Notes: generated by a model not told the origin, from the sequence alone. 52,891 nucleotides of DNA from Kitasatospora xanthocidica (GCF_014656195.1 NZ_BNBY01000014.1:34976-87866); one strand, 5' to 3'. Counted from the stretch's first letter, positions 6,392 through 14,716 are shown. Program-made: numbers and translations.

Positions 6392-8428
6392 GTGACCCGC
6401 CTGTCCGACGCCCACTCCTCCTGCTGCCCCGGCGTGGAAGCCGTCCGGGCGGCGCCGGCGAAGCCCCTGAGTGGCGTGGTCGCCCGCTACCTCGGTTTCC
6501 GCGCGCCGCAGAGCTGTGCCCACTGGAGCTGCATGGAGCTGCCCTCCGGATCGGCGAGCCTGCTGTTCCTGTTCGAGGGGCGGGTCGACGTCCAGGCGCT
6601 GGCGGGGGGCGGCCACACGCTGCACGGCTCCGCGCTGGCCGGTCCGCGCAGCACCGCCAGGAGTGCCACCTACTCCGGCCACCTCAACGGCGTCAATGTC
6701 GCCCTGACACCCTTCGGCGCCTACCAGGTGCTTGCGCAGCCCGTCTTTGTTAGCGCTAACACCATCGTGGACCTGGACTCCGTGCTCGGCCCGGACGCGC
6801 AACGGCTCCAGGACCGGCTGCAGAGCGCCAACTCGTGGCAGCAGCGCTTCGCCGTGCTCGACCGGTGGTTCCTCCACCGGATCCGCAACGGGCCGACGGT
6901 CGCGCCCCAGGTGCGCGAAGCCCACCGCCTCCTCACCCGCCGGACCGGCCGCGACACCCGGCCCGGCCTCGCCGAGATCGCCCGGAGGCTCGGCTGGAGC
7001 GAGCGTCACCTGCGGACCCGCTTCAACGAGCAGATCGGCCTCGCCCCCAAGCTGGTCGCCCGGATCGCCCGCCTCCACCACGTACTCGTCAGCCACACGC
7101 AGGGAAGCAGCTGGGCCGAGATCGCCGCCGGAGCCGGCTTCACCGATCAGGCCCACCTGTCCGCCGAGATCAAGGCGATGACCGGGCTGCCGCCGACCAC
7201 GCTCGCGCAACTGCGGGCCGCCGGCCCGTCCGACCTCGACCGCGTCCCGAACCAGGTGACGACCCTCCTGCTGCCTGCGCCGACGCGGGCCGCGCCCGTC
7301 CCGAACGTTTCCGCTTTGTACAAGACAAGTCCTGCCGCCGCCGGAGAGACTGCCCAGGGAGATCAACAAGAGAGCCGGTGGGGGGCCACGCGCGCCTCAT
7401 CGCCATCACGGGGGATGATCACAACCATGCTGTCCGTGCTCGGGCTCGACCCGCACACAGAATCCGTCTACGCCTTCCTCGCCACCGCCCCGCAGGGCCA
7501 CGGCGTACCCGCCATCGCGGACCACCTCGGCATCCCCGAGGAAGGCGTCCGCACGGCACTGGACCGCCTCGCCGAGCTCCAGCTGCTGCGCGAGTCCTTC
7601 AGCGCCGAGGGGAGCTGGCGGGTCGTCAGCCCGCACGTCGGACTCCACGCGCTGCTGCACGACCAGGAGGAACAGCTCCGGACCCGGCAGAGCGAACTGG
7701 CCAGGGCCCAGGCCCAGGTCAGCAAGATGATCGACTCGCTGTCCAGACACGGCGGCGACGTGGACCCCTCCCTCTGTCGCCGGCTGGACAGCATCGACGC
7801 CATCCAGACGGAACTGGAGGCCATCGCCGAACGCGCGCAGCGCTCCGTCCACAGCTTCATGCCCGGCGGAGCCCACTCGCCCCAGGCGCTCGCCGCCGCC
7901 GAACGCAACAACGCCCGCGCCCGGGCCCGCGGCGTCGACATCCGCACGATCTGCCTCGACAGCGTGCGCAACCACGCGCCGACCCTGCAGTACGCCCGGG
8001 CCCTCAGCGCCGCGGGGGGCCAGGTCCGCACGGTTCCGACGCTTCCCATGCGCATGCTGCTGGTGGACGACGAGACCGCCCTGGTCCCGGTCGACATGAA
8101 CGATTCGCGGGCCGGCGCCGTCGTGCTGCGGCTCCCAGGCGCCGTCGCGGCCCTGGAGGCGCTGTTCGCCATGGCGTGGGAACAGGCCCTCCCGCTGGGC
8201 GTGGTCGACGGCGACGAGCAGGCCGTCCCGCCGGAGCAGGGCATCTCCGGAGCGGACCGCGAACTGCTGCGCCTGCTGGCCCAGGGCCTGACCGACAGCG
8301 CCGCCGCCACCCGCCTCGCCGTGTCCGTCAGCACGGTGCGTCGGACCATGGCCCGGCTGATGGAGCAACTCGGCGCCCGCAGCCGCTTCGAGGCGGGCCT
8401 TCGGGCGGCGCAGAACGGATGGCTCTGA
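6392..8428 (+). CDS. Fused AraC-type and TrmB/LuxR-type transcriptional regulator
   Basis: A 678-residue protein from GTG 6392. Residues 20-150 look like a cupin-type AraC sensor domain and 190-275 hold the two AraC HTHs (LAEIARRLGWSERHLRTRF; WAEIAAGAGFTDQAHLSAEI). Residues 310-340 are a low-complexity linker. From about 346 a second regulator begins: a TrmB-like winged helix (GVPAIADHLGIPEEGVRTAL), a central PLD-like domain (about 430-600), and a C-terminal LuxR HTH (617-678). An internal ATG at 7427 with GGGGGA upstream could also start the second half alone. No stop lies between the halves. Its divergent neighbour is the mini-ORF/93-residue pair. Confidence 0.85.
   Translation: MTRLSDAHSSCCPGVEAVRAAPAKPLSGVVARYLGFRAPQSCAHWSCMELPSGSASLLFLFEGRVDVQALAGGGHTLHGSALAGPRSTARSATYSGHLNGVNVALTPFGAYQVLAQPVFVSANTIVDLDSVLGPDAQRLQDRLQSANSWQQRFAVLDRWFLHRIRNGPTVAPQVREAHRLLTRRTGRDTRPGLAEIARRLGWSERHLRTRFNEQIGLAPKLVARIARLHHVLVSHTQGSSWAEIAAGAGFTDQAHLSAEIKAMTGLPPTTLAQLRAAGPSDLDRVPNQVTTLLLPAPTRAAPVPNVSALYKTSPAAAGETAQGDQQESRWGATRASSPSRGMITTMLSVLGLDPHTESVYAFLATAPQGHGVPAIADHLGIPEEGVRTALDRLAELQLLRESFSAEGSWRVVSPHVGLHALLHDQEEQLRTRQSELARAQAQVSKMIDSLSRHGGDVDPSLCRRLDSIDAIQTELEAIAERAQRSVHSFMPGGAHSPQALAAAERNNARARARGVDIRTICLDSVRNHAPTLQYARALSAAGGQVRTVPTLPMRMLLVDDETALVPVDMNDSRAGAVVLRLPGAVAALEALFAMAWEQALPLGVVDGDEQAVPPEQGISGADRELLRLLAQGLTDSAAATRLAVSVSTVRRTMARLMEQLGARSRFEAGLRAAQNGWL
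6748..6761. promoter_or_regulatory. LacI-type palindrome inside the fusion regulator gene
   Basis: TGTTAGCGCTAACA is a perfect 14-bp palindrome centred on CG, unusually AT-rich for its surroundings. It has the shape of actinobacterial LacI-family operators. It lies within codons for VFVSANT of the AraC half, so it may be a roadblock site or chance. Confidence 0.3.
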
Positions 8429-8454
8429 CGCCGCCCGGCGGAGGTCGGGCGGGC

Positions 8455-8504
8455 TGGGGCCCGTCTTCGAACCCCCGCCTGCGGGGGTTCGAAGACGGGC
8501 CCCA
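8455..8504. terminator. 24-bp perfect hairpin
   Basis: Arms 8455-8478 and 8481-8504 are perfect complements (starting TGGGGCCCGTCTTCG) with only 2 bases between them. It lies between the convergent fusion regulator (plus) and the NmrA-like gene (minus), and should end both transcripts. Confidence 0.85.
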
Positions 8505-8506
8505 GG

Positions 8507-8543
8507 GGGAGCAGGAAGTCGGGGCAGTCGACTTCCTGCTCCC
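8507..8543. terminator. Hairpin of the GGAGCAGGAAGTCG family
   Basis: GGGAGCAGGAAGTCG (8507-8521) pairs with CGACTTCCTGCTCCC (8529-8543) over a 7-base loop. It directly follows the 24-bp hairpin between convergent genes. Two related hairpins occur at 16728 and 18458. Confidence 0.8.
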
Positions 8544-8596
8544 GGCCTGTCGGGCGGGGTGGCTGCCGTCCGTGGTCGACGGGCGGAGGCCAGCCG

Positions 8597-9232
8597 TCAG
8601 CCGTCGGAGAGGTGGACGAGGCGGCGGTAGGTGTCCGGGTCACCCAGGTGGTCGGTGATCCAGCGGGCGACGGTGGCGCGGGTGGCGGTGCCGGCGCGGG
8701 GGAGCGGCCGGTCGTAGGAGACCGCGGGGTTCGCGGAGGGCGGCCCGTCCTTGAGCATCGGCACCCGGACGACCGTCCAGCCGATGTCCGACGCGGCGAG
8801 CACCGACTCCATCCGGGCCAGGTCCCGGTGGATCTCCCGGTACAGCCGGTCGACCACGAGCTTGGTCACCACCCGTTGGGCGAAGGGGAGTTGGCTGGTC
8901 TCCAGACCGGCTGACCCCATCGTCACCAGGTGCCGCGCACCGCCGGAGCGGACGGCTGCGGTCAGGGCCAGGGCGCCGTCGGAGAAGACGGTGGTGGCCT
9001 GGCGGCCGGTGCTGCCGAGGGTGGCGACGACGACGTCCTGGCCGTTCAGCGGCTCCAGCAGTGAGCCGGGTCGGCGGACGTCCGCCTGCGCGGTGCGCGG
9101 GGTGCCGTGCGCGAACCGGGGCAGCCGGGCGGGGGTGCGGGCGACGGCGGTGACGGTGTGTCCGGCCGCCAGCGCGAGGTCGACCACCAGGCGTCCGGTG
9201 CGGCCGGTGGCGCCCACGACTGCGATCTTCAT
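8597..9232 (-). CDS. NAD(P)-binding NmrA-like oxidoreductase/epimerase-family protein
   Basis: A 211-residue atypical short-chain dehydrogenase. The N-terminal Rossmann motif is GATGRTG (residues 8-14); VVATLGSTGR and HLVTMGSAG follow, and the C-terminal part has the W-T-V-V-R-VP pattern of NmrA/SDR_a5 proteins. There is no YxxxK catalytic pair, so it may be a redox sensor rather than an enzyme. AAGGAGC lies 6 bases before the ATG. It is transcribed opposite the SDR gene at 9366, with a palindrome between them, so the two are probably co-regulated. Confidence 0.9.
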   Translation of the reverse strand: MKIAVVGATGRTGRLVVDLALAAGHTVTAVARTPARLPRFAHGTPRTAQADVRRPGSLLEPLNGQDVVVATLGSTGRQATTVFSDGALALTAAVRSGGARHLVTMGSAGLETSQLPFAQRVVTKLVVDRLYREIHRDLARMESVLAASDIGWTVVRVPMLKDGPPSANPAVSYDRPLPRAGTATRATVARWITDHLGDPDTYRRLVHLSDG

Positions 9233-9285
9233 CGGTTGCTCCTTGCTGGGTCAGCGGGCCGACGCTGCCTGCGACCGTCCCTTGT

Positions 9286-9316
9286 GATTCATTCAGACGG
9301 ACTGTATGAATGAATC
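9286..9316. promoter_or_regulatory. Operator-like inverted repeat between NmrA-like and SDR genes
   Basis: GATTCATTCA (9286-9295) is repeated inverted as TGAATGAATC (9307-9316) with 11 bases between. It lies in the divergent promoter region. The TetR protein encoded at 10267 is the nearest regulator that could bind it. Confidence 0.6.
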
Positions 9317-9365
9317 TAGTGAACCACAGCACACCGCGAGAGCAAGCCCAAAGGAGCGATGGGAC

Positions 9366-10139
9366 ATGGGAGTTCGACAGGCTCGGTACCCCGACCTGAA
9401 CGGCAGGGTCGTCGTGATCACCGGCGGCAGCCGCGGCATCGGCGCGGAGACCGCCCGGGCCTTCGCCCGCCAGGGCTCGGCCGTCGCCGTCCTCGGCCGG
9501 GACGAGAAGGCGCTGGCCGAGGTGGCCGAGGAACTGCGCGCGGACGGCGCCCGGGCGCTCGGCCTGGTCGCCGACTGCACCGACATGGCGGCGCTCGCCT
9601 CCGCCGTCGACCGGATCGAGCGGGAGCTCGGCCCGGTCGACGTCCTGGCGGCCTTCGCCGGCGGCGACGGCTACCCCGTACCGACCGCCCGCGAGACCGA
9701 GGAGCACTGGCGGGCCGTCCTGGACGGCAACCTCACCGCCACCTTCCTCACCGTCCGGGCCTTCCTGCCCGGGCTGCTGGCCCGGCGCAGCGGTTCGATC
9801 GTCACCATGGCCTCCACGGCGGGCCGGCTGCCCAGCGGCGCCTCCGCCGCGTACGCCGCGGCCAAGGCGGGCGTGCTGATGCTCACCCGCCAGCTCGCGC
9901 TGGAGGTCGCGGCCGAGGGCGTACGGGTCAACGCGATCGCGCCCGGCGCCGTCCGCACCGAGCGGACGGCCGCGCAGATGCCGCCGGAGGCGCAGGCCGC
10001 GGTCGCCGCCGCACACCCGCTGGGGCGCCTCGGCGAGCCGGAGGACATCTCCGCGGCCACGCTGTTCCTGGCCTCCGACGCGTCCTCCTGGATCACCGGG
10101 CAGACCCTGGACGTCAGCGGCGGGCGGGTCATCGTCTGA
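9366..10139 (+). CDS. Short-chain dehydrogenase/reductase (3-oxoacyl-ACP reductase-like)
   Basis: A 257-residue classical SDR with cofactor motif GGSRGIG (TGxxxGxG type), then AFAGG in place of NNAG, a catalytic Ser in MASTAG, Y-x-x-x-K in YAAAK, and a C-terminal ITGQTLDVSGG. Arg after the second Gly favours NADPH. The ATG at 9366 was chosen because AGGAG lies 9 bases upstream; an in-frame ATG 20 codons earlier lacks a ribosome site and lies in the operator. The substrate is unknown. A TetR gene follows in the same direction. Confidence 0.92.
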   Translation: MGVRQARYPDLNGRVVVITGGSRGIGAETARAFARQGSAVAVLGRDEKALAEVAEELRADGARALGLVADCTDMAALASAVDRIERELGPVDVLAAFAGGDGYPVPTARETEEHWRAVLDGNLTATFLTVRAFLPGLLARRSGSIVTMASTAGRLPSGASAAYAAAKAGVLMLTRQLALEVAAEGVRVNAIAPGAVRTERTAAQMPPEAQAAVAAAHPLGRLGEPEDISAATLFLASDASSWITGQTLDVSGGRVIV

Positions 10140-10208
10140 GCCCCGGGGTGTCCTCCCGCCGCGGGGGCGGGCCGGGCCGGGTGGGGTGATCGGCGATACT
10201 GCCAGTTC

Positions 10209-10244
10209 GCGTGGAACCGCCGGTTTCCCGCGGACGGTTCACGC
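10209..10244. promoter_or_regulatory. Imperfect inverted repeat upstream of the TetR gene
   Basis: GCGTGGAACCG (10209-10219) and CGGTTCACGC (10235-10244) are near-complementary with one base missing. The inner AACCGCCGGTT is palindromic. This could be an autoregulatory TetR site 22 bases before the start codon. Confidence 0.3.
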
Positions 10245-10266
10245 GGAGCGAGTGGAGGCGAACGGG

Positions 10267-10893
10267 ATGAGCCCCCGGTCCTACCGGATGGGACAGCGGC
10301 AGGCGGAGGTCGACGAGACCCGGGCCCGGATCGTCGCGGCCGCCCGGGTGCATCTGGCGGAGACCGGCGGGCTCTCGCTGGACGCGGTCGCCCGTCGCGC
10401 GGACGTCGCCCGGGCCACCGTCTACTACCAGTTCGGCTCCAAGACGGGCCTGCTGGAGGCGGTCTGCGACGCCCTCGCCGCCCAGGGCGGCATGGCCCGG
10501 CTGGCCGAGGCGTTCGGCCTGGCCGACCCGTGGGCGGCGGTGGACCGGTTCGTCGAGGTGATGGGCGGGTTCTGGGCGGTCGACCGGGTCTGCACCCGCC
10601 GGCTGCGCGCCCTGGCCGCCCTCGACGACGAGGTCGGCCGGGTCATCGCCGATCGCGACGCCCGCCGTCGGGAGGGTGCTGCGGTCCTCGCCGCCCGGCT
10701 GCCGGCCGCGCCGCCGGACGCGGCGAGCCTGCTCTTCGTCCTGACGGCCTTCGAGACCTACGACGCCCTCGCGGCGGAGCTGGCGGCGGGGGCGGACGCG
10801 GCGGCCGGGGACGACCTGACCGCCGCCGTGCCCGCCGTCGCCCGCCTGGTCCGTGCCGCCCTCGGCGCGGACCGGGCGGAGGCGGGGGCGTAG
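10267..10893 (+). CDS. TetR family transcriptional regulator
   Basis: A 208-residue regulator. The N-terminal TetR DNA-binding domain is clear: TRARIVAAARVHLAETG, SLDAVARRADVARATVYYQFGSKTGLLEAV. The C-terminal ligand-binding half is Ala-rich and not classifiable by eye. The ATG at 10267 follows GGAGG by 10 bases; a longer frame reaches back to 10186 without a ribosome site. It lies 127 bases after the SDR gene and probably controls it and the NmrA-like gene. Confidence 0.9.
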   Translation: MSPRSYRMGQRQAEVDETRARIVAAARVHLAETGGLSLDAVARRADVARATVYYQFGSKTGLLEAVCDALAAQGGMARLAEAFGLADPWAAVDRFVEVMGGFWAVDRVCTRRLRALAALDDEVGRVIADRDARRREGAAVLAARLPAAPPDAASLLFVLTAFETYDALAAELAAGADAAAGDDLTAAVPAVARLVRAALGADRAEAGA

Positions 10894-11025
10894 GGCCCGC
10901 GGGCCTCAGCGCAGCGGGAGCGCCGTCACGCACGAGGCTTCCCCGGGTGTCGGGCGCTCCCGGCCGGTGCGCCGCGGTTTCACCTGAACGACCGGCCGAC
11001 CCGGCTCCCGGTGTCGGCGTCGAGG

Positions 11026-11898
11026 TCAACTGGCCTGTCCGGTGGTGGTGCTGAGGATTCCGGCGAGGACGGCCGCCGGGTCGTCGGTGGGCAGGGCGTG
11101 GCCGGCGCGGGGGACGAGTTCGACCCGGGCGGCGGGGGCGAGGCGGTGCAGCCGGGCGGCGGCCTCCCGGGCGTCGTGCAGGGCGCTGCGTTCGCCGAGG
11201 AGGAAGTGGACGGAGGCGTCGAGGCGGCCGAGTTCCTGGTCGGTGAGGGTGGTGGCGGGCGGCAGCCGGCGGCGGAAGCCCATCGAGGCGCGGACCAGGG
11301 CCATCAGTTCGGTCTCCAGGATGGCGCTGTTGCCGACGAGCCGGGCCAGCCGGGGCCGGAGCGGGCGCGGGGCCGTCGCGGCGAGGCCGCCGGCGATGAG
11401 CCAGGTGTAGAAGCGGCGGCCGGGGTCGGCCAGGCCCGCCGGGTCGACGAGGGTGAGGGTGGTGGCGCGACCGGGGTGGTGGATCCGGTGGTGGAGCGCG
11501 ATCCAGCCGCCGTAGGAGCAGCCGACCAGGTGGACGGCGGGCAGGTCGAGGGCGGTGAGGAGTTCCTCCAGCCAGGCGGCGGCGTCCCGGCCGTCCCGGA
11601 CGGGGGCGCTCTGCACGCTGGCGCCGGGTTCGCCGACGGTGTCGACGGCGATGACGGGGTGCCGCCGGGCGAGGGCGTCGAGGTAGCCGTGCCACATCAG
11701 GGCGTTGCCGCCGGAGCCGGGCAGCAGGACGATCGGCTGCCCTGCTTCGGGGCCGGTGCGGTGGACGCGGGTGGTGCCGTAGCCGGTGGGGACGTCGAGC
11801 GACGTCCGGGGCTGCGGCCAGAGCCGGGTGAGTGCGTGCTCGTAGGCGGTGCGGAAGCGGGCTTCGGCCTTGCCGTTCCTGAACTCGCTGATTCGCAT
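11026..11898 (-). CDS. Alpha/beta hydrolase
   Basis: A 290-residue alpha/beta-hydrolase fold protein. The nucleophile elbow is VGCSYGGW (Ser in G-x-S-x-G), the oxyanion strand is IVLLPGSGG, the catalytic His lies in RAGHALP, and an acidic residue follows the strand VHFLLGERSAL. No signal peptide is present, so it is cytosolic. It would hydrolyse an ester, lactone or similar bond; the substrate is unknown. It is transcribed opposite a TetR gene with a 36-bp palindrome starting at the base next to its ATG, so repression by that TetR is likely. Confidence 0.9.
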   Translation of the reverse strand: MRISEFRNGKAEARFRTAYEHALTRLWPQPRTSLDVPTGYGTTRVHRTGPEAGQPIVLLPGSGGNALMWHGYLDALARRHPVIAVDTVGEPGASVQSAPVRDGRDAAAWLEELLTALDLPAVHLVGCSYGGWIALHHRIHHPGRATTLTLVDPAGLADPGRRFYTWLIAGGLAATAPRPLRPRLARLVGNSAILETELMALVRASMGFRRRLPPATTLTDQELGRLDASVHFLLGERSALHDAREAAARLHRLAPAARVELVPRAGHALPTDDPAAVLAGILSTTTGQAS

Positions 11899-11934
11899 GG
11901 TACATGTGTATCACAGGCATGATACGGGTGTACC
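11899..11934. promoter_or_regulatory. 36-bp palindromic operator between hydrolase and TetR genes
   Basis: A nested palindrome: GGTACA-N3-GTATCA-N6-TGATAC-N3-TGTACC. Its outer and inner arms are perfect complements. It abuts the hydrolase start codon and lies 32 bases before the TetR start, the position expected for a TetR operator repressing both genes. Confidence 0.65.
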
Positions 11935-11966
11935 AGGAGAAGCGCCGAACCCGCGGAGGCCGGACC

Positions 11967-12563
11967 ATGACCGTGAAGGTCGACCACGAGGAACGCCGAC
12001 GGCAGATCGCCGAGGCCCTGCTGCGCATCGCCGACACCGAGGGCCTGCAGTCGGCCAGCATGCGGGCGGTCGCGGCCGAGGCGGGCGTCTCACTGCGGCT
12101 CGTGCAGTACTACTTCACGACGAAGGAGGGCCTGCTACTGGACGCCCTGGCCAGGCTCGGCGCCCAGCTCCAGGCCCGGATGGAGCGCTGGATCGGCGAG
12201 GCGCGCGCCCCGCGCGAGGTGGTCACCGCGATCCTCTCCTGCATCCTGCCGACGGACGCCGAGAGCCGCCGGATCACCAGGACGTACGCGGCGTACTACA
12301 CGCTCGTGCTCGGCGACACCGCCGTTCTGGCGAAGCAGGCCGCGCAGCCGCCGGCCGTGCTGGAGGGCTTCCTCGCCAAGCAGCTCCGCGCGGCGCAGGA
12401 GGCCGGGCGGATCGACGCCCGCCGGGACGTGGGCACGGCGGCGGCCGGGCTGCTGGCCATGGTCAACGGGCTCGGGTCGAGCGTCCTGGGCGGCCAGCGG
12501 GACGGCGAGGAGGCGCTGGCGATCCTCACGTACCACCTGGACGAGCTGTTCCGTACGCCGTGA
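11967..12563 (+). CDS. TetR family transcriptional regulator
   Basis: A 198-residue TetR regulator: RRRQIAEALLRIADTEG, then the HTH SMRAVAAEAGVSLRLVQYYFTTKEGLL. The C-terminal domain resembles the TetR_C_6/BetI-like group (SRRITRTYAAYYTLVLGD, RDVGTAAAGLLAMVNGLGSSVL). The ATG at 11967 has GGAGG 6 bases upstream; in-frame ATGs further up fall in the palindromic operator. The likely target is its own promoter and that of the divergent alpha/beta hydrolase. Confidence 0.9.
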   Translation: MTVKVDHEERRRQIAEALLRIADTEGLQSASMRAVAAEAGVSLRLVQYYFTTKEGLLLDALARLGAQLQARMERWIGEARAPREVVTAILSCILPTDAESRRITRTYAAYYTLVLGDTAVLAKQAAQPPAVLEGFLAKQLRAAQEAGRIDARRDVGTAAAGLLAMVNGLGSSVLGGQRDGEEALAILTYHLDELFRTP

Positions 12564-12621
12564 GCCCGGTGGTCCCCCGTGCCCGTACGGACGAGCGCGG
12601 GGGACCACCGGGGGGCCGGGC

Positions 12622-13350
12622 CTACAGCCGGTCGGCCAGGGCCCGGTGGACGCGCCGCCAGGCGTCCTCGGTGGCGGCGCCGTCGTGCCCGTCGGCGCGG
12701 TCGGCGGCGAATCCGTGCCCGGCGCCCGGGTAGGTCACCAGCTCGTGGGCGACCCCGGCCCCGGTGAGCTTCTCCTTCACCGCCTTCCACTCCTCCAGCG
12801 GCAGGATGTGGTCCTGGTCGCCGTTGAAGCCGAGCAGGAACACGCCGTTGGCGGCGATCCGGTCGGCGGTCTCCAGCGGCGGGACCGGGCCGACCAGCGG
12901 GAAGCCCGAGTTGAGCATCCAGCCCGGGTAGAACACGGCGGCCAGCTCGAAGTGCAGTTCGGTGGCCGCGCGGACGGCGATGTGGCCGCCCATGCTCATG
13001 CCCAGGAACGCCACCCCGCGCCCGCCCGCCAGGCCGCGGGCCGCCGCCAGCGCCTCGGCGGCGTCGGCCACCAGCTGGTCGCGGTCCAGGGCGCGCATCA
13101 GGACGAGGCCCGCCTCGCGCTCCTCGGCGCTGTAGCCGAGTTCGGTGCGACGGGCGTCGCGCCAGTAGAAGTCCGGCGCCAGCGCGACGTACCCGAGCGC
13201 GGCCAGCTCGGCGCAGATCCCGCGGACGTAGGCGTTCACCCCGTACAGCTCGGAGCAGACGACGACGGCGCCGCGCACCTCGCCCTCCGGGTGGTGCACG
13301 TACGCCTCGATGCCGCCGGGTGTGCCCAGCTCCTGCCATTGACCGGTCAT
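12622..13350 (-). CDS. Dienelactone hydrolase family protein
   Basis: A 242-residue cytosolic alpha/beta hydrolase of the dienelactone hydrolase family: VVCSELYGVNAYVRGICAELAALGYVALAPDFYWR, nucleophile region FLGMSMGGH, Asp region GFNGDQDHILP, and His in YPGAGHGF. The nucleophile is Ser where true dienelactone hydrolases have Cys, as in carboxymethylenebutenolidase-like esterases. ATG 13350 was preferred (GGGGGA 4 bases upstream) over an ATG 4 codons earlier. No pathway neighbours identify the substrate. Confidence 0.9.
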   Translation of the reverse strand: MTGQWQELGTPGGIEAYVHHPEGEVRGAVVVCSELYGVNAYVRGICAELAALGYVALAPDFYWRDARRTELGYSAEEREAGLVLMRALDRDQLVADAAEALAAARGLAGGRGVAFLGMSMGGHIAVRAATELHFELAAVFYPGWMLNSGFPLVGPVPPLETADRIAANGVFLLGFNGDQDHILPLEEWKAVKEKLTGAGVAHELVTYPGAGHGFAADRADGHDGAATEDAWRRVHRALADRL

Positions 13351-13506
13351 CAATTCCCCCATGGTGCAGGTCGGATGGTTTGCGGCGGACATCGTAGAGG
13401 GTCGGCACGGCCGGGCCCGCACCCGTCTCAGCTCGGGGGTTAGCCCCCGTACGGGAAGGGTGCTTCCCCCGTTCTTCGGACCGCCGCGCCCGACCAGACT
13501 CGGGGC

Positions 13507-14583
13507 ATGCCCACACAGACCGTGACGACGGCCGACGCCCCGGCCCTGCAGCCGGCGCCCGACGCGCCCGCCCCGCAGACCGGGCCCGCCGGCAGCGACT
13601 TCGCCCGACTGAGCCGCCGGATGGCCGCCGAGGGCCTGCTCGACCGGCGGCCCGGCTACTACGCCGTCCGGATGGCCCTGGTGCTCGCCGCGTTCCTCGG
13701 CGGCTGGTACGCCCTGTTCGCGCTGGGCGACACCTGGTGGCAGCTCGGCCTGGCGGTGGCGATGTCCGTCGTCTTCGCCCAGGTCGCCCTGCTGTCGCAC
13801 GACCTCGCGCACCGCCAGGTGTTCAGCAAGCGGCTGCCGAGCGAGATCGGCGGCCGGATCGCCGCCAACCTGCTGATGGGCATGAGCTACGGCTGGTGGA
13901 TGAACAAGCACACCCGCCACCACGCCAACCCGAACCACGAGGAACGCGACCCGGACGTCTCCCCCGACCTCCTCGTCTGGTCCAAGGAGCAGGCCCGGCA
14001 GGCGAGCGGGATCGCCCGGTTCATCGGGCGCCGGCAGGCGTTCCTGTTCGTGCCGCTGCTCCTGCTGGAGGGCCTCAACCTCAGCTACAACAGCTTCCGG
14101 GCGCTGCGCAGCCCCACGATGAAGCGGCCGGTGCTGGAGGGCGTGCTGCTGGTCGTGCACTTCACGGCGTACTTCGGCCTGGTGTTCGCGGCGCTGCCGA
14201 CGGGGAAGGCGATCGCGTTCCTCGCCGTGCACCAGGCGCTGCTCGGGGTGTACCTGGGCGCCGTCTTCGCGCCCAACCACAAGGGCATGCTGATGGTCAC
14301 GCCGGAGATGAAGCTGGACTTCCTGCGCCGCCAGGTCCTCACCTCGCGGAACGTACGGGGCGGCGTGGTCGTCGACTCCGTGATGGGCGGCCTGAACTAC
14401 CAGGTGGAGCACCACCTCTTCCCCAGCATGCCGACCCCGGCGCTCGGCCGGGCAGCGCGGATCACCCGGGAGTTCTGCGCGGAGGAGGGGATCCCGTACT
14501 ACGAGGTGGGCCTGCTGCGGTCGTACCGGGAGATCTTCGCCCACCTGCACCGGACGGGAGAGCCGATCCGCTTCGGCGAGTGA
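13507..14583 (+). CDS. Membrane fatty acid (acyl-CoA) desaturase
   Basis: A 358-residue membrane desaturase with the three His boxes of the diiron site: HDLAH, HTRHH, and QVEHH followed by LFPSMP. Two hydrophobic hairpins (about residues 55-90 and 210-255) anchor it. The Q-x-x-H-H third box places it with front-end or DesA3-like acyl-CoA/lipid desaturases. It would insert a double bond into membrane acyl chains with O2 and an electron donor; no ferredoxin or reductase gene is adjacent. Its last 98 coding bases are repeated near 18353. It is divergent from the dienelactone hydrolase. Confidence 0.93.
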   Translation: MPTQTVTTADAPALQPAPDAPAPQTGPAGSDFARLSRRMAAEGLLDRRPGYYAVRMALVLAAFLGGWYALFALGDTWWQLGLAVAMSVVFAQVALLSHDLAHRQVFSKRLPSEIGGRIAANLLMGMSYGWWMNKHTRHHANPNHEERDPDVSPDLLVWSKEQARQASGIARFIGRRQAFLFVPLLLLEGLNLSYNSFRALRSPTMKRPVLEGVLLVVHFTAYFGLVFAALPTGKAIAFLAVHQALLGVYLGAVFAPNHKGMLMVTPEMKLDFLRRQVLTSRNVRGGVVVDSVMGGLNYQVEHHLFPSMPTPALGRAARITREFCAEEGIPYYEVGLLRSYREIFAHLHRTGEPIRFGE

Positions 14584-14716
14584 CTTCCCGCTCCGGCCGG
14601 TCGGTGCCCGGAAAAAACTTTTTCGATGCGCGGCAACCTTTCCGTGCGCGGCGACCACTGGGGGGTGTCCGGACGAGCGGTCTGGTCAGAGGCAACGGCT
14701 GAAAGAGAGCATCGAC

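Noticed and set aside
8455..8504. The GGGTTCGAA-like sequence suggests a tRNA T-arm
   Set aside because: It is part of a 24-bp perfect hairpin; no acceptor, D or anticodon arm can be built around it.
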